From Arthonia radiata (Eukaryota; Ascomycota; Arthoniomycetes; Arthoniales; Arthoniaceae): 64,000 nucleotides of DNA. Under the pieces are notes generated by a model that was given only the letters and a program-made list of their open reading frames with translations, was not told the DNA's origin and ran no database searches. The translations under genes and the position numbers were made by a program. Shown here one piece after another: positions 34,944-46,011 of the stretch (positions within the stretch are counted from its first letter, which is position 1; every line of letters begins with the position of its first letter). The stretch lies in NCBI GenBank assembly GCA_002989075.1, contig PSQN01000005.1, forward strand, positions 682,001 through 746,000. The letters are read 5' to 3'.

Positions 34944-35402
34944 GCTGCCGTCCACTTTCACGTAGTTGCGCCTCGCTGACTTCACGTTCTGTGTTACCAC
35001 TCCGTCGGCTGCGCTCTCGCTCGACTTTGTCTTCTTCCGGATCGCCCTCGGTGGCGGATGTGATATATTCGGATGCAGATAGAGCGCGGCAACAATGAGA
35101 AGACTTTGAAGAGTGCAGCAATCAGACTGAATAAGTTTCGAACCGCACCAAGCACAAGTTGTCCTGGGACTCCATCACTCAAGCCCATCCATCTCAACCC
35201 GAAGTCCACGGTCCAAAGCAAAGCTCCCGCACAGACCATCATCTCAGCCCTACGACCCGGACTTACCACTCCCCTCACCCGACCGACACGCGACGCCGAC
35301 TCCTCAATCGGCGTTCGTTCACGCAGCTGTTTCGACCTCACTGTCCTCCCATTCCCTCTCACACCCTCTCTCCTCTCCCAACCCACACCAACAAACAGTA
35401 CC
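34944..35402. promoter_or_regulatory. Divergent promoter region, complex I subunit and pyruvate carrier
   Basis: 459 bases lie between two divergent start codons of nuclear genes for mitochondrial proteins, a layout that may allow co-regulation. The stretch 35210-35402 is C-rich and pyrimidine-rich, as is usual upstream of fungal starts. Confidence 0.5.
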
Positions 35403-36407
35403 ATGACGACACCTCGCACCGCCCTCCGCGCCCTCCGCACGACCACCTCCTCCCTCCAACAACCCACCACACGACACCTCAGCACGCAAACATTCTCATC
35501 CCTCAACCGCACGATCGCGCGCTCGGAACTGTCGACGCCGTTCAACGCCATCCGCACAGCCTTCCGCACACAGACGCGAAAACAAACAGCGAGCGCGGGG
35601 ACGTCCGGCGCGAAAGTGGAGGAGAGCGGGTTCGGCAGGTTTTGGAATAGTAATGTCGGGGTGGGTTCCCCCCTTCCAGCTCAGTTTGCATACCATTCAA
35701 TCGTCATACATCAAGCGCGCGCGCGATGCCGCACACCGTCGTCTCACACAACCCTCAATTTAGCCACGTTGCGAACCGGCTGTGGAGCGAGACCTGGAAG
35801 ACCAAAGCTGATGTGAGAGAACAGCCAAAAACAGTCCACTTCTGGGCGCCCATCGCGAAATGGGGCGTCGTGATCGCCGGACTCTCGGACCTGCTGCGCG
35901 ACCCGGCGACGCTGAGTCTGCAGCAGAATCTGGCGCTCATGGCGACGGGCGCGATTTGGACTAGGTGGTGCTTCGTCATCAAGCCGCGGAATATCTTTCT
36001 GGCGACGGTGAAGTACGTGTGACCTTCCCTCCTTGCACGACGACCAGAGGGAGCTTTGGCCCAAAGAGACCCTGGCCCAAAGAGACCCCAGCCCGAATAC
36101 AACCGCAGCCCGAAAGCAGCCATGGCTTCTCGCTTCCGCGGGTCATCCGCATGGGCGATGAACGAACGGAAGCTGAAAGCGTATCGCGATAAGTATACGA
36201 GCTAACACTCCCAGCTTCTTCCTCTTCTGCAACGGGACCATGCAAGTCACGCGCGTGCTCATGTGGCGGTCCTCGCAGAACGCAGACAGCGTGACGAGCG
36301 AGCTGGGCAAGGCGGCGAAGGAGGAGGGGCAGATCCTCAAGAGCGCGGTGGAGCATCCGGGGAAGACGGTGGAGACTGCGGAGACGCGGGCGAAGGCGGG
36401 GAAGTGA
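35403..36407 (+). CDS. MPC2: Mitochondrial pyruvate carrier subunit (MPC2-like)
   Basis: It is a subunit of the inner-membrane carrier that brings pyruvate into the matrix. The model is exons 35403-35660, 35825-36012 and 36215-36407 (introns 164 and 202 bases, CTAAC branch in the second), giving 212 residues. The core starts at FWNSNVG and PKTVHFWAPIAKWGVVIAGL. It continues DLLRDPATLSLQQNLALMAT, GAIWTRWCFVIKPRN and NFFLFCNGTMQ, covering the membrane segments of the family. An 85-residue basic Ser/Thr/Arg-rich N-terminal extension looks like a presequence. About 50 residues follow the core, rich in Lys/Glu/Ala. Intron 2 carries two copies of TGGCCCAAAGAGACCC (about 36057-36088). Confidence 0.92.
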
Positions 36408-36736
36408 GAGGGGTGTTTATGAGCGTAGAAGAGGAGCGGGAGAACGACGCGAAGATGGACGGCGGAGACCGTGGATGCGACGATGGGAGTGCGAAGAAGT
36501 CGATGCGCGAGAGTGAGACAAATGTTGCAGCGCTGTTGAGAAGGATATGTGCGATGTACTGAATATTGACGCCATGGCGTCAGATGGGAAATGTGTGACA
36601 TGTGAGATTGAGATCGAGATGGATCAGACATCTCACAGCCTTCCCCGTCGCTTCATGAAGCCTGCAGAACGCCGGATAAGCACCACGCCATCTCCTCAAC
36701 CCATTCACACTACCACGCACCCTCTCCACGCACCCA
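36408..36736. other. Convergent 3' intergenic, pyruvate carrier and rec8
   Basis: 329 bases between two convergent stop codons. It is very C-rich towards the rec8 side. No gene is visible. Confidence 0.4.
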
Positions 36737-39700
36737 TCACAGCTGCTCCACCCCCTCATCTTCGATGTCATCATCACCCTCCTCCCCAACATCCCCCTCC
36801 ACACTCCCCATCCAAATCTCCCCATCATAAACCCACTCCCCACCCTCTGGATCCCACCCCCGCTGCCTCACCCACGCCAACGCCCTCGTCGCCAGCGTAA
36901 GCGCATGCAACAGCCCCTGCGCAGCCACAACATGGTTATTCTCCTCCGCGCCCAGCAACTGCCCGAAACTCACGGCCTTCACCACCTCCTCCTCCTCAGC
37001 GTCATCCTCCGGCGTCCGCCACACCTCAGCAACGTTGACGTCCGTCCCGCGCAGATCCACCTGCTTGACGAGGAACGCCAGGAAATTGACGGACTCGGCG
37101 TCCAGCGCCGCACGGATGAATTGGCTCGCGTTGGCTGTTTGCGTGTCGACGTACGCGGCCGGGCCGAAGAGGTTCTGCTGCGTTTCTATGAGTGAAGTGT
37201 CAGCAAAGATTATGGTTTGGAATCACTCTTTCACGAGCCAAGTTGAGTAGCGCCGGCATGGGGGGCCACTTTCAGAGGGTTCCAGAAGGGAAGTGGAGGC
37301 TTAGAGATGCTCACCATCGCCCATGGGAAGGTCGAAATCACCTTCGTCGCCTCCCGCAACGCTCGAACTGGCGCCAGCGGGGAGCTCGCCCAGTACACTG
37401 CCGTGGCGTCTGCCGCGGCCGACTAAGGGGCTGGCGGAGGTTAAGCGGGAGCGGCTGCCACGCGCGGACTCTAGGCGTGCGAGCTGCTGTGAGAGACGCG
37501 CTGGTTGCATGCCTGACAAGGAGTGCGTGCTTGACGCTCGAGGTCTGGCTGCTGAGACGCTGACGTTCCAGGGCATGGCGCTTGACGCGTCGTCGCTGAG
37601 GGCACCTGCGGGTGGGGTGGGCGCCACGCGGCCTTGTTCGATGTCGCGCTCGTGCTCGTCGTCGTAGCCGGTGTCGAAGAGAGCCGGCGCGTCGTCTTTC
37701 ATGCCGCGGCCATGCTCTTCGCTGCGTGGACGCACACGACGCTCATCGTCCTCTTCTGTTGTCTCATCCAATTCGGCGTCCTCAGCGCTTCGTTTGCGCG
37801 CGACGTCTGCGCCAGTGACCATGTCGTACAAGCTCTGGCCTTGAAAAATAGCCAGGGGGTGTCCGGGCCCGTATTTGGCCACTTCGAGACCGATACCGTG
37901 GAGGCCGCCGCGCCAGGTGAACCTGCAGGTACTGTCAGCATTGTACGATATCAAGCAGCATCTACCATGCTCAACACAGAGGCTGTGAACGCCGACTCGG
38001 TGCAGCGTCGTCGAATCGTGGACTCAAAGTGAGTAATGGGTTCGAATGAATAGAGTCACAGATGCTGTAAACTTACCACTCCGCATTGCTTTTCGCACAC
38101 GAAGCAGCCTTCTGCGCAAGTCGTTTCTCATTCAGCTTAGCCATGCGCGGGAGATAGTCATGCTGCCATGCAAGCAGCTCCGAGTTGCGGAGCTCGGTAC
38201 GCTTGTCGAGAGGAATAGCTTTGGCCTGCCGAGAGCGGCGTTGTGGCGCTGCTGCAGTAGAGTGAGGAGACGACTGTTCATGGGCGGGATCCGGCTCAGG
38301 CTGAGCATCGTCGTTAAGATGCGCTCGTGGAGAGAACGGCTGAGCGTCATCGGGAAGGGCTGGACCGTGGCCGTCGTCATCTGGAAAGTTGAAGTCAAAG
38401 CCAGCGTCTTTTTTCGGAGCCGGATGTGGCGAGCCGCCGGCAGACGCGACGCTTGCTGGTCGAGATGGACGTCGTAATGGGCTCATGAGAGGCTGAGTGG
38501 GAACTGCACGGAACGTCAGCAATGATATTATTGAGGGAATAGTCGCAAGTATGCCAAAAGCAGACTATGCGGGTGCAACGGTGACAAGCATGGCCATGGT
38601 AGGCTTACGAACTCACCTGTCTCATGCTCGCCAGTGTCTTCGCCGAGATCTTCGCCGAGGTCAAAGACGAAGTCGGGCTCAGGGAGTAGAGCATCGTCAT
38701 CGATCTGATAGTCGGATCTGGGTGGATGTCAGCATTTCACTCGGAGATGCGAGGAAGATCTGAGGCCAAGTTTGGGAGGACGTGTCCGTGTCCTGACCCG
38801 GCCGCACGCAAGTGCACATACCTCTTATGAACGCTTCCGCCGAGGCCGGACGCGCTGCCGGAGAACATCCCGCCTACATCCATGCCACCTCCAGCACCAC
38901 TCGAGCTTGGTATCTGGATCTCAGGCAACTGCCCAATGCTCGATCGGCTCGACAACTTTGAGTGTGGTGACAGCACGCTCTCAGAGCGCGAGGAGGGCTC
39001 GGTGATGATATCGAGATCAAGAGGTGGAAGGTCGTCAAGCCCCAGCATAGCAGGTAGGAAGTTCGGGTCGTCTGGTTGCAGCAGCTGATCCGGTCTATAC
39101 ACGTGTCAGCACAATGCATTCTAAAAAAGCACACAATCGAGCTCGATTTGCTTTCAAACCGAGCGTTCAAAGACAGCGCCTCCATTTCACTGACTGAAAG
39201 GCTGCCAAAAAACAATAGAGGAAACAGCGTGGAGGCTGTAGACTCACCTCGCAATTCTACCAGCCTCAGGATCAACATACTGATCGTCTCGACGGACGGT
39301 CTTCAGCAGTCGGCGCATGTCCGAATGAATATTCTGGACATCTGTATACAAGTAGGCATATTGCTGTGAGTAGACGCGGCAGACACCGGCCCTGTGCATG
39401 ATCAGCCTGTTCCTGATCGGCTACTGCATTTCATCGACCTTGAAGCGGTCAACATACATGAGATTGCTCTGCAGCCGCAGAGCCATGGGAACTGCAGGCG
39501 CGGTGATGACATTGCACGCCTTTGCAACATTGACGCTCAGGATGTCTTTCTTGGAGACTTTGCGACTGGTGGTTGAGCGGGAGCCGAGCGTAGCGACAAG
39601 CCTATTGGATTAGTGAGTCAGCGGCTGCCACGCGTACTGTCCCTGGCCTTCAACTTACCAGACAGTAGCGACGCCATGCTCGCGAGAGGTCAGAACTGTT

Positions 39701-39775
39701 CATGACGGTAAGCAACCCTTGCACAGCGGACTCAAGGGGAAGCGCCATGGACGTACTCTCGTGGCTGTAGAACAT
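36737..39775 (-). CDS. rec8: Meiotic cohesin alpha-kleisin Rec8
   Basis: It is the kleisin that closes the cohesin ring during meiosis and is cleaved by separase at anaphase. The nine-exon model is 39757-39775, 39659-39695, 39458-39601, 39248-39391, 38822-39094, 38617-38717, 38077-38503, 37315-37922 and 36737-37185, giving 733 residues with every junction in frame. The N-terminus MFYSHEILTSREHGVATVW is the Rec8 form (Rad21 begins MFYSE). It continues SKKDILSVNVAKACNVI, MALRLQSNLM, GVCRVYSQQYAYLYTDVQN and ARPDQLLQPDDPNFLP. The middle is Ser/Pro/Asp-rich and disordered, where phosphorylation and separase sites occur in the family. The C-terminal winged helix is seen in QFIRAALDAESVNFLAFL, VSFGQLLGAEENN and AAQGLLHALTLATRALA. 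Five of the eight introns are 104-154 bases, twice the local norm. Confidence 0.93.
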
Positions 39776-40219
39776 GTTGCTGTTGGCTAACGACGATGTG
39801 CTTAGGGGCACGATAGTCACTAATGATGGGAGGAGGACGATTGTTGAGACAGCACGGATGAGGTTGGTGTCGAGCGCAAGGCGAGAGATGAACGGCGGCC
39901 GGAGGAATTCAACAAGATGTGTCGCACAAAAGATAAAGAGAACTCTCACGAATGAGAGGCTAAAAAGGCCTCAGTGGCCGCGTCAAAGGCGCGGACGTGG
40001 AGATGCGGTGTAGGCGCGCCCAAGGTCTGCTCCGGTGACTGTCAAGCCTGACCGCTCATCTGCCACAAGCCCGACTTTGCTGTCTGGGGCCGGCTATGGT
40101 GGAAGCTCTTCATCTATAAATCAAGCTCTGTCTGTTGTTACAATTTAGGGCCCGACCTGTTGAGGATACATCGTTAAACCTCTCAGGCTCGACGCTTTTG
40201 TCAGGGCTCAAGAGCACGC
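39776..40219. promoter_or_regulatory. rec8 upstream region
   Basis: 444 bases between the rec8 start and the fumarase stop. It should contain the rec8 promoter. It contains a GC-rich stretch (39970-40020, GGCCGCGTCAAAGGCGCGG). No meiosis-specific element can be named with confidence. Confidence 0.4.
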
Positions 40220-42037
40220 TTACTTCTTTTCCTTCGGTGCGAGCATCAGCTCCGGACGCACAGTCTTGTCGAATTGCTCTTCGCTGAGTGCGTTCAGCTC
40301 CATCGCGCTTTGCTTGAGTGTCAGGCCTTTCTTGTGCGCGTTCTTCGCCACCTTGGACGCCATGTCATATCCAATCACAGGGTTCAAACACGTTACAAGC
40401 ATCAGACTGGATCGATTTGTCAGCAAGAAGCTTGACCAATGCAAGGAAAGTCAAGCATACCTTTCTTTCAAGATCGCTCCAATCTTCTTCTCGTCTGCTT
40501 CCATACCTGCAACAAGGTTCTTCTCAAAGCTGCGCATGCCATCTGCCAGTAGTCGTGAGCTGTGTAGCAGATTCTTGATCATGACCGGCTTGAACACATT
40601 GAGCTCAAAGTTGCCTTGCGAGCCTGCAAAAGTCACAGTAGCTTGATTACCGAAGACCTGCGCGCAGAGCATCGTCATCGATTCGCATTGAGTCGGATTG
40701 ACCTTGCCCGGCATGATGGAGGAGCCAGGCTCGTTCTCCGGCAACTTCAGCTCAGCCAGACCACACCTCGGTCCCGACCCAAGGAACCGAATGTCTTGGG
40801 CAATCTTGAACAATGACGTCGCGAGAGTATTGAGCTGGCCGTGAGCTTCGACGATTGCGTCATGTGCAGCCAGAGCTTCGAACTTGTTTGGTGCGGTCTG
40901 GAACTGCTGGCCGGACATCTTGCTCACCTGTTCTGCAATCATTGTATCGAAGCCCTTGAACGTGTTCAGGCCAGTCCCGACTGCCGTGCCGCCTTGTGCG
41001 AGATTCCGTAGGTGGGGAAGTGTCGACTCGACGCGCTCTATGCCGTACTGCAGCTGTTGTACATAGCCTGAGAACTCTTGTCCCAGTGTGAGGGGTGTTG
41101 CATCTTGCAAATGTGTTCGGCCGATCTTGACGATATGTTCGAATTGCTGGACCTTCTTTTGCAGCGCATCCCGTAAGCTCTTGATGGCGGGTACAAGGCT
41201 CTCGGTGAAGTCCATGACCGCCGCGATGTGCATGACGGTCGGGAACGTGTCATTCGAGGACGCAGACATGTTGACATGGTCATTGGGATGTACCGGCTTT
41301 TTTGATCCCATGGTGCCGCCCAGAATCTCTATAGCTCGGTTTGAGATGACCTCGTTCGCGTTCATGTTTGACTGTGTCCCAGAGCCGGTCTGCCACACTA
41401 CCAAGGGAAAGTGGTCAACGAGTTTGAGAGACGTCACCTCCGAAGCCGCTTGCTGGATGGCCTTGCTTAGCTTTGGGTCTGCAGGAGTATCAGCTGTGCT
41501 TGGATGCAGAGCTGTGAAGGCTGAGATGGCTTACCAAGCCCGAATTGTTCATTCACGGCTGCCGCTGCGCCCTTCAGGAATCCGAAGGCCCGGACGATTG
41601 GAGGTGGCATGCGGTCTTGCGGTTGATTGATGCGAAAGTTCTCCAAGCTCCGTTCAGTCTGTGCACCCCAGTACTGTTCACCGCAGTGAGCGGAACTAAG
41701 TATCTCAAGCGTCTGCAGCTTTTCCCACCTTGTCCGAAGGCACTTGGATCTCCCCAAAAGCATCGCTCTCTGTTCGTGTGGAGGCCGCCATAGCTGCCGA
41801 TGTGCGGAATGTTCGAACTTTGGATGATAGGTTTTGCGGGAGAGTTGAGATTTTTAGGTAAAGCTTCGATCGATAAGCTGGGTTGTCGGAGGACAGAGAG
41901 CGAGCTGGAGGAGATGTGGTGGACGAGTAGTCTCTCCAACAACCAGCAGGCGCGAAGGGAGCTCTGGTGGCCGAGGCAGTCGCAGCAGAAGCTCGCGCAC
42001 GTGCGGAAGCTCGTGCAAGCTTTGAAATGGCGCTCAT
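40220..42037 (-). CDS. FUM1: Fumarate hydratase, class II (mitochondrial/cytosolic)
   Basis: It interconverts fumarate and malate in the TCA cycle as a homotetramer. The model is exons 41729-42037, 41535-41673, 40461-41478 and 40220-40406 (introns 55, 56 and 54 bases), giving 550 residues. The class II signature [11 protein letters not shown] is at about residue 401. The other substrate-site blocks are [24 protein letters not shown] and [16 protein letters not shown]. Residues 1-85 are rich in Ala/Arg/Ser and make a long presequence. [13 protein letters not shown] at about residue 83 could be an internal start giving a cytosolic form, as dual targeting is known for fungal fumarase. It is divergent from the lactate-enzyme gene. 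Confidence 0.96.
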
Positions 42038-42432
42038 CGCCTGACAGTAGCCAAACGGCTACGGAGATATACCCAGGCAATGGAGGCTGACACTTCTTGA
42101 TAGCAATCGAGCATCCTCCTAAGAAATGCTCATCTCATCGGGTTGAACGCCGAGTAGGTCGGAGCAGCCTCCGACATTTTCCGAAACCCCTTTTACCCCT
42201 GACGTCCACCAATGGCCTTCTGCCCCTCGAACAAATGTGGGGTCCTTGCTGCACTGTGAGCCGAGCGTATGGAACGAGATAGCCATTATATATCTGCAGA
42301 AACTTGCATTACTTGTGATCCGTTGCGCCATGATTGAGTAATATTACATCACACCACGTTTAACGCGTCTTCGACACTACGGAATATCAAGCAGTAGTTC
42401 TTGTGTAAGGCGGCATCCAGCAGGCTAATATC
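42038..42432. promoter_or_regulatory. Divergent promoter, fumarase and FMN lactate enzyme
   Basis: 395 bases between divergent start codons. It includes an imperfect TATATA-type stretch near 42286 (CATTATATATCTGC) on the side of the plus-strand gene. Nothing else is recognisable. Confidence 0.45.
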
Positions 42433-43903
42433 ATGTCCGCTGTACAAAAGGTTCAAGGTACATTCGACCGCAGAGACTTGTCTTGAACTCGAATGCCTAA
42501 TCGACTTTTCAGATCCCGGTAGCCATGCGCGCAAGTATGGCGCACATCAAACGGAGGTGTATCTCAAAGGGGTACGTTGACCAGAAGAAAGCTGTCCATT
42601 CATGTGAAATAGCACGCCTGACCATGCTCAATCAGATGGGAGAAGGGATCCGTCCACAGGTCACGACAGACTACAACAAATTAGAACAGCAAGCGAAGGA
42701 TAAGATGAGTGAGATAGCGTACTCTTACGTCGGGGGCGGAGCGGGTGAGCGAGCCACCATGGACGCCAACAGGCTGGCTTTCAGACAGTGGAAGCTGATC
42801 CCAAGAATGCTACAACCAACCACCCTGCGGGACATGACGGTCAAGCTGTTTGGCCAGAATTATCAAAGCCCAGTCTTGTGCGCACCGGTGGGTGTTCAGC
42901 GGCTATTTCACAGCCATGGCGAGGCAGGTGTAGCCGAGATGATGGCCTCGATCGATGTGCCGTACATCGCAAGCACAGCCAGTAGCCAGACCATTGAGGA
43001 AATTGCTGCGGGGAACGACAAAGGTGCTGGAGGCGAGGGGGGACTCCGTTGGTATCAGCTGTACTGGTGAGCTCTGTTGATGCTGTACAGTATGACTAGC
43101 GAAGCTCACAGTTCGTTGCTAGGCCGCACACTGAGAAGATAACCGAGTCTCTGCTCCGTCGAGCCAAGTCACTAGGCTACAAAGTGCTCGTTGTGACGCT
43201 CGACACATGGGCGATGTCATGGCGTCCGTGGGATCTAGACAACGCATTCGTCCCTTTCTTCATGGGTAACGGCAATCAGACCGGTTTTGCGGATCCAGCA
43301 TTCAGAGAACACTTCGCATCGATATCTGGCGGCAAGACGCCAGAAGACGACATGGTGGGTGCCTCGCATGCTTGGATTGCCGATGTGTTCAGCGGCAAAG
43401 CGCATACTTGGGACCAGTTGGCGCACCTGCGCCAGCATTGGGACGGACCCATTGTCCTGAAAGGAATCCAGCACCCAGATGACGCGTTAAAGGCCGTTGA
43501 GTGTGGCATGGATGGTATCATCTGCTCAAACCATGGCGGCCGCCAATTAGACGGGGCAATCGGCAGCCTTGAAGTCTTGCCGGAAATCGCTGAGGCCGTG
43601 AAAGGCAAGAAAGCCAGTTATGATTCCAACCAAGACTTCGTGGTCTTGTTCGACTCGGGTATTAGAACTGGTGTGGATGTCATCAAAGCCATTGCGCTTG
43701 GCGCTGACGCTGTGTTGGTTGGGAGGCCATGGGTATATGGACTAGGCATTAATGGCAAATATGGTGCCAGGGACGTAATGAGGGGCATTCTAGCAGATGT
43801 GGACCAGTCTATGGGTCTAGCCGGTATCTCGTCACTCAGCGACTGTACAAAGCAGAGGCTTCGACGAGTAGAGTATGCAGGCGATCGACATTCAAGTAAC
43901 TGA
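42433..43903 (+). CDS. FMN-dependent alpha-hydroxyacid oxidase, lactate 2-monooxygenase-like
   Basis: It oxidises L-lactate or a related 2-hydroxyacid using FMN. The model is exons 42433-42457, 42513-42571, 42636-43066 and 43123-43903 (introns 55, 64 and 56 bases), giving 431 residues. The spliced N-terminus PGSHARKYGAHQTEVYLKG, then MGEGIRPQVTTDYNKLE, matches the lactate monooxygenase branch better than unspliced starts. The TIM-barrel landmarks are present: APVGVQRLFHSHGEAGVAEM, ASTASSQTIEEIA, YQLYW, VVTLDTWAMSWRP and VLKGIQHPDDALKAV. SNHGGRQLDGAIGSLE (near residue 308, catalytic His and Arg) and DSGIRTGVDVIKAIALGADA follow. There is no cytochrome b5 domain, so it is not flavocytochrome b2. 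It shares a promoter region with fumarase. Confidence 0.9.
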
Positions 43904-43930
43904 TTGTATAGGTGTTGAGCGATCGCGCTA

Positions 43931-44521
43931 TCACGTACTGGAAGCGATAGTATTCTTGACGAGACGAACAGACCATTCGCCCTTCGCAAAGCTGGGCTCG
44001 ACGGCTGCTCCGTCTTGACAACATTCGAAGCAAGGGCCGTTCGTCTCTGGGAAGACCACCACACGTCTTCCAGCACGTCTTACTCTCTCACGGAAGCGAG
44101 CTTTCAGCATACCGGTCTGATGAGCATCTTGCACTTCGTCATTTGAAGGGATCACGCTTGACTCGAAGCGTGTTTGAATCTCAGTAGTCGTTACTTGGCC
44201 ATTTGTCCGCGCGCCGTCTTTGAACGCATCCTCTATCTCGGTGTCGAGCGACCGCAATTTGGTTCCGCTGCAAGTCTTTGAGCAGTACTTCCGTTCCTGA
44301 AAGTTGCGATGGCTTGCAGAGATCAAGCGACCACAGAGCGCGCAGTATTTTAGGCGGTCGCTGGCCAGTGGTTGAGTCTGAGTGGAACTGGGAGCATTCC
44401 TGGAAGCCATCCGTTGAGGGTTCGAGGCGCTCGTCCGGTAAAGCCGTAGCTTGGGGCTGTAGTAGGGGCGGTGGATAAAAGCACTCAGAGTCACACTTGC
44501 GAGAACAGACTGTCTTCTCAT
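43931..44521 (-). CDS. Small zinc-ribbon hypothetical protein (DUF2256-like)
   Basis: It is a 196-residue frame with a cysteine motif KYCALCGRLI, then KYCSKTC (residues about 58-84). It is followed by KLRSLDTEIEDAF, a pattern seen in a family of uncharacterised fungal zinc-ribbon proteins that I recall as DUF2256-like. A second Cys group, CFECC, lies near residue 167. The first 37 residues could be a presequence, and a start at MASRNAPSSTQTQ is an alternative. Its stop lies 27 bases from the stop of the convergent lactate enzyme gene. Function unknown. Confidence 0.7.
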   Translation of the reverse strand: MRRQSVLASVTLSAFIHRPYYSPKLRLYRTSASNPQRMASRNAPSSTQTQPLASDRLKYCALCGRLISASHRNFQERKYCSKTCSGTKLRSLDTEIEDAFKDGARTNGQVTTTEIQTRFESSVIPSNDEVQDAHQTGMLKARFRERVRRAGRRVVVFPETNGPCFECCQDGAAVEPSFAKGEWSVRLVKNTIASST

Positions 44522-44824
44522 CTCCTGGCTTCCATCAGGAAAAGTGCTTTGGTGGATTCAGTCATGCCCAGACCAATCTGAGATCTCGCACCTGCAGCCG
44601 CTAGTCGCGGGAGCTAATGTCTAGCGTTCATCCTTTGGTGACGTAAGTGCCATGAACAGTGCGTGTTGATAACCCTAATCGTGAACTCTGTAAATGTTAC
44701 GGACTGAAGCCCCCGCGGCCCCAGTTAAGGTGCTATCCCACACTATCTCCGCCAAGTCCGTCACCTAAAATGGCTGCGCTGCACGCAATGGGAAATCCGG
44801 GCCTTCCTTTGCGCAACACATCTC
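44522..44824. promoter_or_regulatory. Divergent intergenic, zinc-ribbon and F-box genes
   Basis: About 300 bases between divergent starts. No motif stands out. Confidence 0.35.
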
Positions 44825-46011
44825 ATGCAATCAATCGGCATGGCGACTCAATGTGCCGTGACCAAATACGACTTTTCCCCCGATGGCATTCGCTCAGACC
44901 TGCTGAGGCACTCAAAACACACACGATCCGGCACTCCTGTGAAGACTCGTGGACGCAGGCATCCACAAGCAGCGTCTCGTCTTAACATTACCACGCAAAG
45001 CCCAGCATCGAGCGGCCCTAAATACGCATCAAACATACAATGTCGCGCAGCTCCTACATTTGCTCCCCGCTTGACAAAAATAACATCAAACTCACGGCGA
45101 CCCTCCACTCTCGAACAGCTGCCCACCGAGCTGTTGGAGCAGATATTCCTACAATGCTTGAACGTCAATCTACCAAGAGCCTCGCGCCGCCTTGGGTACT
45201 CGCTGTCTTCCGATCGAATGTACAAGCTTTTTTCTCAACAAATATATTGCACGAACATCCACCGCGAGAATGTGGAGCAGGTGTCCCTATCGCCTTTCGT
45301 CAAGGACGCAAGCAGGAGAGAACGAGATGCAAGGGAAAGAAAGGCCATGATCAGAACACGAAGCATGGGATTGACCTGGTGAGAGCTCCACATGGAACAT
45401 GGCGCAATCGTGTTGCTGACACGCCTCCCAGTCGTTGGGCGACATATCCCTTCTTCAAGCGACTGGATACCGACGTCCGCAACACAACTCACCTCTGGCT
45501 CGGGCTTTTCGCATGCTCCATGCCGTCGAAATTGCTGCGTCCACCACTATCCTCCTCGGAACGCAAGCTGCTCTTGTCCCTCTCATCGCTCGGGGCCAAG
45601 CTTGACGCGAATAGCCTTGCACACGAAGAAGCGGAATCTTTGTGGTTGTGGGCAGCTTCGCAACGCGACGTCTACATTCTGCAATGTCTGATGGAGCCGC
45701 GCTTTGGCTTTCGACCAACTCGACAGCAACGGGTCGCAGCTCTTTATCACGCTGATTTCAATATCAACGTTGTCAAAGCCTTCCGAGACACGCGAGCGCA
45801 CGATCCAAAGTGCAGCTTGAAGTGGCCGGACGACTGGAAGAAAGACTGGCCGATCGGTGATCCGCAAATGGAAGTCGAAATGTGCGAGAAGTACTGCGCC
45901 GAGTACGCGAAGCTGAAGGATGTCATCGATTCGGGAAGCTTCCTGAAAGATTGGCGCGTGGGGTTTGGCAGTGAGATACCTAGCATACATTCACTGTCGC
46001 GTGATGGATAA
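44825..46011 (+). CDS. F-box domain protein
   Basis: The model is exons 44825-45378 and 45432-46011 (intron of 53 bases, GTGAGA...CCCAG with GCTGAC branch), giving 377 residues. The F-box lies at about residues 94-140 (LEQLPTELLEQIFLQCLNVN, LPRASRRLGYSL), the part that binds Skp1 in SCF ubiquitin ligases. The C-terminal half has PFFKRLDTDVRNTTHLWLG and LLLSLSSLGAKLDANSLAHE, then an ankyrin-like helical region. It belongs to a large family of F-box proteins common in Pezizomycotina with unknown substrates. The start is uncertain; several in-frame Met codons follow. It is larger than, and distinct from, the paralogue array downstream. Confidence 0.8.
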
